A stretch of DNA of 64,000 nucleotides from Arcuatula senhousia (Eukaryota; Mollusca; Bivalvia; Mytilida; Mytilidae): contig CAXARO010000261.1 in assembly GCA_963971305.1 (NCBI GenBank), forward strand, positions 31,160-95,159, in the 5' to 3' direction. This document shows, one piece after another, positions 11,201 through 22,059 of the stretch. The notes beneath the pieces were generated by a model. The model was not told where the DNA came from and made no database searches. It was given only the letters and a program-made list of their open reading frames with translations. Positions within the stretch are counted from its first letter, which is position 1, and each line of letters begins with the position of its first letter. A program made the translations under genes and the position numbers.

Positions 11201-13600
11201 TAGTTACAGTTATATACAGCTGGTGTCTTAGGTAAAAGTTGACAATAAGAAAGATAATCTGCATTTACCTTATACATAGTGATACATACATACATAGTGA
11301 TTATTCCTGTAACAGGTGTCCCACAGACTCCTCTTCTACAGGCTCTTCTATTTCCTCTAAGTTTCTTGATGCGTGACTTCCGCAATATTTTATTTCCGCT
11401 CTATAATCATATACAATGTCTTGATCTTTCCAGTATTTATCCAATCTATTTTTAAACGTGTTTATAGTTGGTGCATTAACTACGCTTTCTGGCAATTTGT
11501 TCCAAATTTTTGTAGCCCTTTTGCTGAAAAAGTTTCTCCTGGTTTCTAGTCTTGGTCTCTGTTGTATTATTTTATGTTGGTTTGTTCTTGTACTGTGACG
11601 GATGTTGGTGGTTTTTAGCATTTTGACACAGTTACACACCTCCGGGTCGTATATTCCGTGTGTGATTTTAAAGAGCTCTATCATGTCGCCTCTAACTCTC
11701 CTGTAGCTTAGCGTTGGTAGTTTTAGCTTTTTGAGCCTTTCTGCGTAAGAGAGATTTCCGAGGCCTGGGAGCTGTTTCGTAGCTCTTCTTTGGACCTGCT
11801 CAATTTTGTCTATCAGTTTCTTTTGGTGTGGTGACCATACTGCGCAGGCATAGTCCAGTTGTGATCTTACCATTGCTTTATATAGAGGAATAAAAGTTTC
11901 AATGGTTAGATTTTTGAAAGACCTTCTAATGATTGCAAAGATTGAATTTGCTTTGTTGACTTTCTCACTGATGTGTTTCTCAAATGTTAGCTTATCATCC
12001 ACTATTACCCCTATATCTTTCTCTTCATGAGTTTTGCTGACATTCTTCTCCATTAGTGTATAGTTGAAGTTTTCCTGTACTGTATTTGCTCTTCCAATTT
12101 CCATATGTTTGCATTTGTCAGGGTGAAACTTCAAAAGCCAGGTATTACTCCACTCTTCTAACTTATTTAAATCCTGTTGTAGGGTTTCTCTATCTGATGT
12201 TTTATGAATTTCTCTATATATTTTTGTATCGTCTGCAAAGAGATACGTTGGTGAGTCAACAATGTCTGGAAGGTCATTAATATAGATCACAAATAGTAGA
12301 GGGCCTAAGACAGAACCTTGCGGTATCCCTGATGTCACATCTTTCCAGTCTGATTCTTTTCCATTTACTATCACTTTCTGTTTTCTCTCAATTAGAAAGC
12401 TCTTGACCCATTCTGTTAAGTTCTCACTAATGCCATAGCTTTTGAGTTTACCAATTAGCCTGTTATGTGGGACTTTATCAAAAGCTTTTTGAAAATCCAT
12501 ATAAATACAGTCTATATTTGTTCCCTTAGTTTCTAAAGCTTCTGTCCACTTGTCCAGTACTTCTAGTAGTTGCAAGGAGGTTGATCTCCCAGAGATAAAT
12601 CCATATTGTTGACTAGAGGAGAAATGGTTTTCCTTCATATGTTCTTGTATAATTTTCTCTAGTAACTTGCAAACTACTGAGGTCAGGCTAACTGGACGGT
12701 AGTTTCCAGCTAATGATTTGCTCCCTTTCTTGAATATGGCACTGACTCCTGCTAATTTCCAATCATTTGGTACGGTTTTCCCATCCAGTGAGCATTCAAA
12801 AATGAGTTTTAAAGGAGTAGCTATAGATGATGCTAGTTCCTTAAGTAGCCTAGGGTGTAGCTCGTCAAGTCCTGGGGATTTGTCTATTTTAAGGTTCTCT
12901 AACAGTTTTACAATCATATCCTCAGTTATAGACAAGTTTGACATTGGCCGCTTTGGGATTTTATTAGGCAATTGGGGTATTTCTCCATCTGGCTCATTAG
13001 TAAAGACACTGGTGAAGAAATTTGCTAGTATATTTGCCTTCTCCTCATCTGAGCTCGTTTTGGGTGACTTTGTATTTTCAGGGTCTATATGTAGGTCTCC
13101 TATTCCATCCCGTGTTTTTAGTTTAGACTTGATGTAGCTCCAGATAACCTTTGGATTTTGCTTGGCTTGTCTACTTAGATTCCTTTCATATTTCTTTCTT
13201 TCTTTGTTTACATCGGATTTGACTTTATTCCTTATTCTGTTGTATTCTTGTCTTAGCATAGGGTCTTTGTTTCTTGTTATCCTCCTGGCTAGATTATTTT
13301 TCTTTCTAATTTTCTCTCTCGTTGATTGATCAATAGGAAAGGTATTCAGTTTTTTGCCGTTACTAGTTACCTTTCTCTTGGGTATATATGTGTCCTCCAT
13401 CTTCTTTAATTCCTCTATGAATGAATTCCAATTTTCATCTATGTTTTTGGTAGACTTGATTATGTCTTTCCACTCTTTCTCTTGAATTTCTTTGTTGAAC
13501 TCTTTATATTTTCCCTTGTTGAATTGTCGCTTCTCTTTTGTTTCATCCTTTGTTTTTATACCTCAAAGCTTGAGCCATTCTTTATCATCTTTTGTAGTCT
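11200..13600 (-). mobile_element. 5'-truncated non-LTR retrotransposon (LINE)
   Basis: The element contains the reverse-transcriptase frame at 11301-13400 plus about 100 bp of 3' sequence. Upstream of the annotated ATG the frame stays open to about 13563, where a TGA interrupts it, and recognisable LINE sequence stops near 13600. No apurinic-endonuclease domain is visible, so the copy is 5'-truncated. The preserved RT frame points to a fairly young insertion compared with the other elements here. Confidence 0.85.
11301..13400 (-). CDS. Non-LTR retrotransposon reverse transcriptase (ORF2 C-terminal part)
   Basis: This encodes 699 residues of a LINE ORF2 that copies its RNA into DNA at the target site. 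Visible motifs are NYRPVSL (233-239), KAFDKVPH (305-312), IPQGSVLGP (359-367) and the catalytic FADD (388-391). The long C-terminal region ends in the FFSKRATKIWNKLPESVV-type segment typical of CR1/L2-like and related LINEs. No endonuclease domain lies in front, and the frame continues upstream of this ATG for about 54 codons, so the ATG is internal. The nearest clade is inferred as CR1/L2-like and was not tested by phylogeny. The copy cannot be autonomous as it stands, because its 5' part is absent. Confidence 0.9.
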   Translation of the reverse strand: MEDTYIPKRKVTSNGKKLNTFPIDQSTREKIRKKNNLARRITRNKDPMLRQEYNRIRNKVKSDVNKERKKYERNLSRQAKQNPKVIWSYIKSKLKTRDGIGDLHIDPENTKSPKTSSDEEKANILANFFTSVFTNEPDGEIPQLPNKIPKRPMSNLSITEDMIVKLLENLKIDKSPGLDELHPRLLKELASSIATPLKLIFECSLDGKTVPNDWKLAGVSAIFKKGSKSLAGNYRPVSLTSVVCKLLEKIIQEHMKENHFSSSQQYGFISGRSTSLQLLEVLDKWTEALETKGTNIDCIYMDFQKAFDKVPHNRLIGKLKSYGISENLTEWVKSFLIERKQKVIVNGKESDWKDVTSGIPQGSVLGPLLFVIYINDLPDIVDSPTYLFADDTKIYREIHKTSDRETLQQDLNKLEEWSNTWLLKFHPDKCKHMEIGRANTVQENFNYTLMEKNVSKTHEEKDIGVIVDDKLTFEKHISEKVNKANSIFAIIRRSFKNLTIETFIPLYKAMVRSQLDYACAVWSPHQKKLIDKIEQVQRRATKQLPGLGNLSYAERLKKLKLPTLSYRRVRGDMIELFKITHGIYDPEVCNCVKMLKTTNIRHSTRTNQHKIIQQRPRLETRRNFFSKRATKIWNKLPESVVNAPTINTFKNRLDKYWKDQDIVYDYRAEIKYCGSHASRNLEEIEEPVEEESVGHLLQE

Positions 13601-15715
13601 AAGTATGAAATCAAATCTTTGTTGTTGTTTCTTTAAATGAGGGTTGTAAAATTACAGGGAAAAGAAACATATCACAATTCTTTTAAACTAGAGGTATACA
13701 TGGTTCTGTGAAATATTCCAAATAAGTTGCTAACGTATTTCTTATTCAACCTATACTTTAATTTTATTTTTTTAACATTGTTTTTGAAATACAAATATAG
13801 TACGGCTTATTAATTCTTATTAGATATGTGTAACTTATACAGGTACATGTACATGTAATAAATAGACAATAGACCATATTTATTTGTTTAAACACATTTA
13901 CAATAAATGGTTATAACACAAGTTTATAACAAACGAAAATTTAAATCAATGTACAATACTGTTAATAATAACAAATTCACAAATAGTAGATTGAAACTTA
14001 TTGTTTCAGATTTCTGGAGTGCCGGTGACATTTGAAACAACTTGACATTTATCAATATTTTCAATAAGAGATTTAAGTAAGATCAGTTGTTTTTAGTTAT
14101 ACATGTGATGTTTTTATTCCGTTGGTTTTTAATATTGAAGAGAAATTCTTGTCTAAAGTTTATAAACGATGGACAATTTATAAAAAAGTGCTCCTCATTC
14201 TCAATTTCATAATGTGTACATTTAAGGCAAATTCTGTTATTTTTTGGAATATTTTTGTACCACCCTCTTTAAATCTATGTTGTTGTAGTGGATACCTGTT
14301 GATATGCATCTTTATACTTTTTACATGTCAAAAGTAAAAAAGGAACATGTATACAGTTCAGCTTTATAAAAAAATAAATTAAGTAATAATTAGTGAATCA
14401 TCGGTTTGCAATAATGCATTAGAATATCATAATAGAAATATAACTTAATCAGTATTCCTAAATGATTGTTAATATTTTTTCCTTTGTGTTTTATTTTCTT
14501 TCTATAGTATATAAGTTAAAGTGAAATGCGTGCATGAAAACATTTTATGTTTTATTTGTTTTACGGAAAATGAAAGTTTAGATCTTTGAATTATTTAATT
14601 AAAGGATATTAACTAAACTTTAACTGGAGTATGTATAGTAAAATTGATCTTTGCTGCAATTTTTTGACGAATGAGGTGCCAATGTGTGCATCTATGATTG
14701 TCAAAAAAATGTTTATGAAACAAGAGGTTTAGAAAATTATAAGCACATCTCTTGTGCTTAAACTTATTAGCTTGAGACCGGGTATATCAGATTTTGTTTA
14801 ATTTATATTTCTCAAGCGACCAATCAAATATTCTATTGTTTGAAACCATAAAAACAATTTTCTTGGCTAGATATTTAAGAAAGAGTTATTCTACCTATAA
14901 CTTTCTATATTAAATTTGTCACACATTTTCAGCTAAAATTATCTCCTCTGAAAATAAAATATTTAAGATAAATTGTGTGTTGTGTTTAAAACTGCATTGC
15001 AGATTCGAACCTTAAAGATTCTACTGCTTCAAATTCTGTATGACATCATTACAATAAATAAAAATGACAACAAAGTTCAAGACAATAAATTTTGCTAAAA
15101 CGACAAGAATATGCTCTTGCATATAGAGGTACTAAGAGTAATATTGCATTCATGAAAAAGTAGCTTTAAAAGCAAAGGTAACTTGTACAAAATACAGGCA
15201 ACAGCCAGTCAGACAGACAGACAGACAGACAGAAAAAAGTCAAGCTGCAATTTGCTAAACTTTTTTCATAGTAGAACGCTTTCAACGTTTCTGAAATATA
15301 TGTTACTAGTAAGAAAATAACATTTTGTAGTATTTATTGACAAGTCTAATTATTTCATAAGATAATTTTTCTAGAATTTCAGAATACAATGAATAATTCA
15401 GATATACAGTCCACAAGGAAACTTTCCATGACTCAACCAATTTGTCCACTTTCAGTCAATTTGACAGAAATCTAACATATTTGGCAATTTTTTCTCTCAC
15501 AGATAAAGCTACATTATCCAACTGGAATTATTTTGCATTACCTGCTTGAAAATGGCCGTCATCTCTTTTTGCCACTGTACAAAATCGCTTTAATACAACA
15601 GGGTGGAATCTTTTTTAAAAATAAGTTTCAAATAAAAATAATGTTTAATGTTACATTGAATGTAGCCCATATATAGAACTTTAATTTGTTTAGGGAAATG
15701 ATACAGTATCCCAGG
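13601..15715. other. Long AT-rich intergenic region
   Basis: No gene is supported. A short (GACA)n microsatellite lies at about 15205-15232. A possible stem, ACAAGAG...CTCTTGT, lies at about 14720-14755. Short open frames here have no recognisable features. Confidence 0.4.
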
Positions 15716-16175
15716 TGTCTGGAGTTATCGGCCCATTACAAAATCGGTCCATCGCGTAATCGGTCCATAACAGAATCGGCCCATAACGAAATCGGCCCAT
15801 AATAAAATAGTTGGTTATTTTTGTATTGTTCTATGCTAATATTAAAGATTAGCATGTTAAAACTCTCTACAATGGAGAGAATGAGAAGATTATTAAGGAT
15901 GATGCCATGATTAGAGGCATATTTAATATTCTAAATGCCGTAAAGATTATTACGGAAAATTGTTCACTTCACAAGTTGACATCAAGAACAAATTTCCTGT
16001 TCATTCAACCAAAATACAATAAAACAAGATAAAAACTCCAAAATATATAAAACTACATGAATATTATTATAATGGACCGATAATGGCAATGGGCCGATAA
16101 TGTGTAGGCCGATTTCGTAATGTGCCGAAATCAGGTATGGGCCGATTCCGTAATGGGCCGATAAGTCAGGGATTC
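15716..16175. mobile_element. 460-bp element with iterated-motif ends and 10-bp target duplication
   Basis: Flanked by GTATCCCAGG at 15706-15715 and 16176-16185. Both ends consist of repeated 15-17-bp units of the type ATCGGCCCATTACGAA, in inverted orientation (TTATCGGCCCATTAC on the left, GTAATGGGCCGATAA on the right). The interior is AT-rich and noncoding. A target duplication near 9-10 bp recalls Mutator-like elements, but family assignment is inference. Confidence 0.85.
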
Positions 16176-16185
16176 GTATCCCAGG

Positions 16186-17525
16186 AAAACAGCCGGCAGA
16201 CAGGCGTATGTAACAACGCTTAACATATCAAAATATTATTGATCATACCACCAACTAATAGCTCCTCAATGGTATCGTTTCTTTAAAATTTTCAACAACG
16301 ATATGTCTGAAATTGAAACACCGTCTCGTTTTTCACCATTTTCAGGGGAAACACGATAGAATGAAACGACTAATCTTTTTACGGTGATAGTCATTTCGTC
16401 CCGCAGTTGTAAACGTCCCAAAGTAGATCACGATTGGGATAGATTTACACAAATCATACTTACAGCAAATTTGTAAATTTATAAAAGTGAAACGTCTTAT
16501 GGTTCCAAGAAAATATCTGGTTCCCGAAAGAAAGTGTTTTGAACTGAGTGACGTCTGGTCTCGATTTTGGAACCAAGTTTCAAACTGTCAAAAAATTGTT
16601 ATTTGTTGAATAATACAAAGCTGTTTAGATTCAACGAGTCCATATACTTTAAAGATGTTACTTTAAGCAACGTTTAAGAGTCTATGATGATAAAACATGA
16701 ATATCTTTGGAACTACATTGGAACTACATTGTACACATTTAGAACTACTTTCTTATATGTGCACACCGGATGCATTAGATAGCGATTGTACACCAGCAGA
16801 CGCTTAATTGTTGTTACGTGACGTCATCATGTTTGCCGGAGGTCTCATTCCAAGTACCCCCTGTCATTGATTCAACCTCCGTAAATGACAACTTTTAAGT
16901 ACATTTACATATATCTGATTTTTTTTTTAAATTATGATCAAGACTTTACTTCCAAGTGGTAAAGCACCATTAAAGAGTGTATCCAACCATTATCCCAGGC
17001 TGTAATTTGTGATTAAATAAAGCACTATATTCGTAGACCACGAGCATGGCACCTAAGGTTTCAGTAGCCTTCAGCCCATCTTTGTCTCCCTCGATCTGTT
17101 GTTAAGCTACGAGATACATTTGTTCCCCTTGGATTTTTTTGGAAAAAAATAAAAATACAACCTTTTATAACATGATTTGTGTGTTTCATTTGAAGAAACG
17201 CAAAACACTTTCATATCGAAATAACGCGTTTATAAATCGCATCAATGTAAAGCATGTAAACTACTTTTTTTCTACATGCAAATACATGTCTTCACCCTTG
17301 CTAACACTTACAACAGAGTATCGCCCATATATATTCGTTTGATTCCGCTACAACTTCTGTTCTAGTTGTCCACCAAATGCTATCAAACTTGACAATAATT
17401 ATTCATACAATAAAAGGGTGAATTGGAATGGTTTTGGGGGTCTATCCTTATTTGTTCAAAAATTAAGGGCCCAAATAGGACAAATATTCAATTATTTTAT
17501 TCGTTCATACATTAACTTTGGTTCA
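16186..17525. other. Intergenic, nothing recognised
   Basis: No gene is supported. A TGACGTCA octamer is present at 16819-16826 without any adjacent gene. Short open frames have no recognisable content. Confidence 0.4.
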
Positions 17526-18370
17526 AGGGGCCTGGGTGACCGAGTGGTCTAAAGCGCTGGTTTAAGGTTCATCTTTACACTTCGGAAAAATTGACCGATA
17601 TTTTACGTCTTTTTGTCAGTCTATGTGGAGCTTAAACTACACATCCAATTGCTTAATAAGGCGTAGCAGCGTCTAGATCAATATTTTTTGCATAAACTTT
17701 TAGTATTTTGTACGTGTACACTTGATCCGTTCTTCCGGGGCGTTTTTCAGTTCAACCAAATATAGCCAAATATCAACAATGCCCTGTCATTTGGCCTCCA
17801 CGTGCAAGGTAATTTCATGATAGGTGTTATTAAATCTACTCACAATCGGTTTTACGGAAGGTTATTTAGGGGTAATTCATGCTTTATTTATGGTACAATT
17901 TGAACGGAAAGAACATGAATAAAGAATACAGCAAAAGTAATCTTGTAAACTGGAAGGGAAAATGATCGGCGATTTTTATATCTAGACGCTGCTACACTTT
18001 ATTTTGTGTTTCTATGTGTCGTTTAAGTCGTACACAGACTAGAAAAATAGGTAAAATCGTTTAAGTCGTACACAGACTAGAAAAATAGGTAAAATATCTA
18101 CCATTTTATTCGAAGTGTAAACCATGAACCTTAAATACTATACTATTGATTAATAGCCGATCACCTCTCAGCTCGTGTTCGAGTCCCGTTTGTATTTAAC
18201 AAAAAGGGACTTCCCCAACTGTATGTGATTAGGTTTGTCAGATACTTTCCTAAGGTCGGTGGTTTCCTCCGGGTACTCCGGTTTCCTCCACCATTTAAAC
18301 TGACCGACCTACATGGCCCAGGTGCGTCGATAAAGGGCGTTAAACACCAACACACACACACAAAGACACA
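17526..18370 (+). mobile_element. tRNA-derived SINE, interrupted by a TTAA-flanked element
   Basis: A tRNA-like head carries box A (TGGGTGACCGAGTGGTCTAA, 17533-17552) and box B (GTGTTCGAGTCCCG, near 18173). The two halves are separated by the insertion at 17566-18130. After the head come a GC-rich conserved core with GGTTTCCTCCGGGTACTCCG, then GGGCGTTAAACACC and a CA-rich tail at about 18341-18385. This is an RNA polymerase III-type non-autonomous retroposon. The core resembles the widely shared central domains of invertebrate SINEs, but I cannot name the superfamily with certainty. Confidence 0.8.
17566..18130. mobile_element. 565-bp TIR element with TTAA target site (piggyBac-type MITE)
   Basis: TTAA occurs directly outside both ends (17562-17565 and 18131-18134). 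The ends are inverted repeats: GGTTCATCTTTACACTTCG on the left, and on the right the reverse complement of GGTTCATGGTTTACACTTCG. A second, internal inverted pair shares GTAGCAGCGTCTAGAT (near 17665 and 17980). Near the right end a 38-bp tandem duplication holds GTCGTACACAGACTAG twice. There is no transposase. TTAA duplication is characteristic of the piggyBac superfamily. Confidence 0.85.
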
Positions 18371-18564
18371 AACACATACACACAAGTTTGGTTGTCGTCA
18401 AATAAACCATACATTGATTTTGGGGTTCCCCCTTTTTTATAAGAAAAATGGGACAAAAGGGGCAAAACAATTCAACTTTAATTTCTGGTATGATTTTTTT
18501 TTTGGCAAGTTAAGTTTTGTCAAGTAGTCGATACAAAATGGCGGATAAATTATTGAAACCCCTT

Positions 18565-18965
18565 TTTATACCCCATCTACGAAATTAGAGGGACATATAG
18601 TGTTCGGGTCCGTTCGTCCGTCCGTTCGTCGGTCTGTTCGTCCGTCCGTTTGTCCGTCCGTCCCTTATTTCCAAATTCTCACTTACTGACAAATGCCACA
18701 TCAATCATATTGGTATGGTAGATGCATCTAGTGATGCTAAGCACAGTGCATGCTTCAGATGCTGGCTGTGACCTATATTTTCCGCATGAATGAACACTTA
18801 TAGAAGAATTGTTAAAGCCCATTCCTTTTTACTGACATGTGCCACATCAACTATATTGGTATGGTAGGTGCACCTACGTGATGCTTAGCACAATGCATGC
18901 TGCGGATGCTGGCATTGACCTATATTTTCCGCATGAATGACCACTTATACAAGAATGTTTTTCTT
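18565..18965 (-). mobile_element. Pearl-like element fragment with two 146-bp units and a TCCG tract
   Basis: Read on plus: ATACCCCATCTACGAA, then a (GTCC/TTCG)n tract at about 18610-18663, then two tandem units (GCCACATCAA at 18695 and 18841, period 146) sharing TGACCTATATTTTCCGCATG. The order is the mirror image of the other pearl-like elements, hence minus. An oppositely oriented terminus, TTCGTAGATGGGGCA, occurs near 61230. Confidence 0.65.
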
Positions 18966-19390
18966 TTTACTGGATTTTATTTCGTGAAAATCGGTTGCAA
19001 AACAGCTCGGCAATAAAATGTTTTGAAATGTTTCGATTTGCATTAAACGTACGGGGAATTTTCTATCGATGCGTAACTTTTTATGAAGAGAATATTTATA
19101 GTATTACTTAAATATGGCACATCTAATTCGCTAAATCATTCAGAAAAAAAAGATTTGTTCAGTTGATAAAATAACATCATTTTATGTAAGGCCAGATGTT
19201 GCTTAAAACAATCATTCACTCTGCATACAACCTTTTGACACATTTTTCAGCGTTTAATACAAAGCATACATCGCAAAAATACAAATTTTTACTTGTCATG
19301 GTTTGTACAAAGAACGTCATGGTTCAAGGGTGATATTTTAAATCTTAAATTTTTCTTGATTTTTTTCACTACGGTTATTTTAATATTTGT
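18966..19390. other. Intergenic, nothing recognised
   Basis: AT-rich; no feature is supported. Confidence 0.35.
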
Positions 19391-19560
19391 TTTTTAACTG
19401 GTAAGATAACATGTATTAAAAGCAGGAACTGCTTTATCTTCAATAATTCGCTTCTTCGACTTACTTTGCTGAATAGAGTTTGTTTTTTGGGGAAGGTCTG
19501 TTTTTGTGGGTTTTGTTTCTATAAACTTCCTGTCTTTTATGTCTACTTTTGGAGAGAATA
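19390..19560 (+). repeat. Inverted copy of 40380-40590
   Basis: ACTGGTAAGATAACATGTAT, AAAAGCAGGAACTGCTTTAT and TCTTCAATAATTCGCTTCTT are matched in reverse complement at 40500-40590. Noncoding dispersed repeat. Confidence 0.7.
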
Positions 19561-19734
19561 TTTATAGGCCTTGACCTATAACTTTTTGTAATTACGAGTC
19601 CCTTTGTCTTTTTAAATCTTTTTAAGTTCTCACGAATCAACGTATATGGTAGTAATGTTAATAGACATAAACTTTAAATAATTATTTGGAGGTTGTAATC
19701 GATGGCAACGTGACAGGTGTGTTTTAACATGCAC

Positions 19735-19935
19735 GAACTGCCTACCCTTTTGGAACACATGAGTTCAATGTATTCCATCTCATTACGACTAGAGTTCGCG
19801 TTGTTAATTGATGTTCAGTAGTTTTTGTGTTTCCGTGTTTTGTATGTTGTTTGTAATTTTTCGTCCTGTCCTTGTTTGTGTTTACTGGTTTTGTATCTGC
19901 CCTATCGGACCTATCGGTACCTCTGCTTCTTTCAC
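19735..19935 (+). mobile_element. Retroelement tail, diverged
   Basis: Carries GAACTGCCTACCCTTTTGGA, CTAGAGTTCGCGTTGTTAAT and ends GGTACCTCTGCTTCTTT, in the same order as the tails at 7500 and 23820. More diverged than most. Confidence 0.65.
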
Positions 19936-19939
19936 TTTC

Positions 19940-20420
19940 TTTTTTTGTTTCGCTGTTATTTGCTTTAAGTGTTTTCAACATTAGATGTGTTTTCATTCGA
20001 ATGGCCCCGTTGGTACTTTTTGCTACTTTAAATACAACAACCAAAGTCACTGTAAAGATCATAAATAATTATAATAAAACACATTTAAGACAAAAATTAA
20101 ACAATTTCCATGGGTCTTGATTTTTTCTTGCGCTCAAGTTAATACAAAAGATTTTTAAAGGTATTACTCTATTTTATTTACAAGGTTGGGCGGAGCTTAA
20201 TTTTCTTGGTCTTTTAGGTAGGATTTAAATGAAGAAGACCGAAATAATTGACCCGTGACCAGCCCGGTCAATAAAATAGAGTAATAAGTAAAAAGTTAAA
20301 AAGATACAAACACATATTACGGGTCAAAAAAATCAAACAGCATGGTGGTATACAAATTACAAGAATTGCAACGTTTATTTCACCTATGTGAAAGTATTAG
20401 AGAAACAAGAAAATTACAGT
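19940..20420 (+). repeat. Dispersed repeat C, copy 1, carrying a MITE
   Basis: Related to 50540-50890 and 51030-51370: shared AAAGTCACTG, TTGCGCTCAAGTTAATACAA, AAACAGCATGGTGGTATACA and GTTTATTTCACCTATGTGAA. This copy alone contains the MITE at 20162-20286. The class is unknown. Confidence 0.75.
20162..20286. mobile_element. 125-bp MITE with perfect 16-bp TIRs
   Basis: Begins TATTACTCTATTTTAT and ends with its exact reverse complement ATAAAATAGAGTAATA. The interior contains GGTTGGGCGGAGC. It is absent at the corresponding place in the repeat C copies at 50.7 and 51.2 kb. A decayed relative (GGTCGGGGAGCATAATTTT) lies at about 46250-46360. Confidence 0.85.
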
Positions 20421-21110
20421 TATTCAGAATTTGCAGGAAATATTACATCCTATCGACCTAATCTCAGGTCAGGTGTTTACTGTAAAGGGCAAAAAACATC
20501 TTTCACTGACCAGATGGTTTCACCATTGATTGTCCATTTAATCTTAAGCAAGTGATTTTCCTTTTGGTTTTTGGTTTTTCCTTTTTCAAAATTTATATGG
20601 ATACAGTTAACATATATGGATACATCCATTAAACTATTATCCAAGGACATTCAAATGCAATAACATTATGGTAGGTAATATTGTTGAATTCAAGTAATTT
20701 ATTCATTTTATAACAAATTTTAGATAGCAATAATTGTTGCAGTTATATATTTTGCATGTAACAGTTTGGGAGATAGATAATAAACTACACGAGGAATCGC
20801 CAAGGGGCTCATCCATTGTTGTCATATCGAATTTGTTACTAAAAATTAATAAAACCAATTTTCCACAATTTTCGTTAATTATAACTATCTTTATTCTCAA
20901 TGTGATGATCAAACTCTTTTTTATAATTTACGATACATGTATGCTTTTTATTTTCTCCCTTCTCTTCCCCGAACCTCAAAACTGGAATGGCCGAATGACA
21001 CGTTGAATAAGTTCTAGTATATGGTGTGTTTCAGATACTCGTTTATATTTTACGTTTTCGAAATGATTCACGACTAATAGTTGATATCCGTTACAACAAT
21101 TACTGTCATA
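20421..21110. other. Intergenic sequence upstream of the secreted-protein gene
   Basis: No other gene is supported. Open frames at 20703-21006 on both strands overlap each other and have no domain content. A weak TATA-like AATATAG lies at about 21114-21120, roughly 50 bp before the ATG at 21168. Confidence 0.35.
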
Positions 21111-21167
21111 CTTTTAATATAGTTAAAATCTTGAGATAAGATTTGTTCAGTCGTTTTTGGTCTAAAC

Positions 21168-22000
21168 ATGTACACAACAAACTTTGTGGTGTTTCTAATA
21201 CACGTCGTAGTTCTGGATCTGTTGGCAATACACGGTAAGAAACCTTTCGAATTTTTACATGTATTATGACTGCCTGTCATGAATTCGCGTTGAGATTGTG
21301 TATTTATTTTGGTATAAATAACATTTTGTAAAAACAATTATAGGAAATAATTGCGCGAATTTCTTTCTTATTCACACAGATGCTTGATTTCTTTGAATAA
21401 AATTTACCTATTAAAATACAATACCAAAATTTGCTTTTCATAAGTTATCTGCCTTAAGTGTTTTGTTAATTGTTCGTTCTTGTGCAATATCCCTACATGA
21501 AAAAAAACTTTTTTTTAAATATATTAAGTGGGTTTTCCCCGAGCCAAGCAGCCTAATGTGTATTAAAACCGAATCATTTTCTATTTGAAGGAAATAGTCT
21601 TCCTCTCTGGCCGACAACAACTCCCCGTGGTTTCTGCACTTACAATGGCAAAATATATAGTCCCGGTACTTTGATAAAGCAGGGGCAGTCCGGTACATGG
21701 TGCTATTCGAGCCGTTGCGATTGGAGTGGGAGTGGACAAATTATCTATGCAGACGATTTCAACTGCTCGCCACCAACTACAACCACAGAAGAACCGACCA
21801 CAACTCCCTTTGGCCCTCCTCCTGGTTTCTGTAAATGCAATGACAAACTTTATAGCCCCGGGACAATGATAGAACATGGACAATCGGGTACGTGGTGCTA
21901 CTCCAGCCATTGTGATTGGAGCGGGAGTGGACAAGTTATACACGAGGACAATTTTAACTGCTCGCCACCAACTACCACAACTACCACTGTTACGGAATAA
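21168..22000 (+). CDS. Small secreted Cys/Thr-rich protein A (two exons)
   Basis: Predicted CDS: exon 1 21168-21234 and exon 2 21591-22000. Exon 1 has 67 nt, codes for a signal peptide (MYTTNFVVFLIHVVVLDLL) and ends at the donor G|GTAAGA. Exon 2 has 410 nt, follows the acceptor TTTGAAG| and is joined in phase 1. The product is 158 aa. After the signal peptide come two copies of a four-cysteine module (Cys 38, 60, 65, 81 and Cys 103, 125, 130, 146, with an extra Cys 105) built around YSPGT..I..GQSGTWCYSS and CDWSGSGQ. They are joined by Thr/Pro-rich linkers suited to O-glycosylation. The protein is probably extracellular. The module recalls a short VWC-like domain, but I do not recognise a named family. 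A paralogue with the same exon lengths and phase lies convergently at 25398-26430. A polyadenylation signal follows at 22054. Confidence 0.8.
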
Positions 22001-22053
22001 CAGTTCCTGTTATGATTGTCGGATAAGACAACATCTGTTGTAAAACAGCTTTA

Positions 22054-22059
22054 AATAAA
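22054..22059 (+). promoter_or_regulatory. Polyadenylation signal AATAAA
   Basis: AATAAA lies 54 bp after the stop codon of the secreted-protein gene A, a normal distance for a short 3'UTR. Confidence 0.6.

Noticed and set aside
14990..15030. Box B-like GGTTCGAATC (minus strand) near 15005
   Set aside because: No matching box A, acceptor or anticodon stem could be found.
16819..16826. TGACGTCA cAMP-response-element octamer
   Set aside because: An 8-bp palindrome is not rare enough in 64 kb and no gene start lies nearby.
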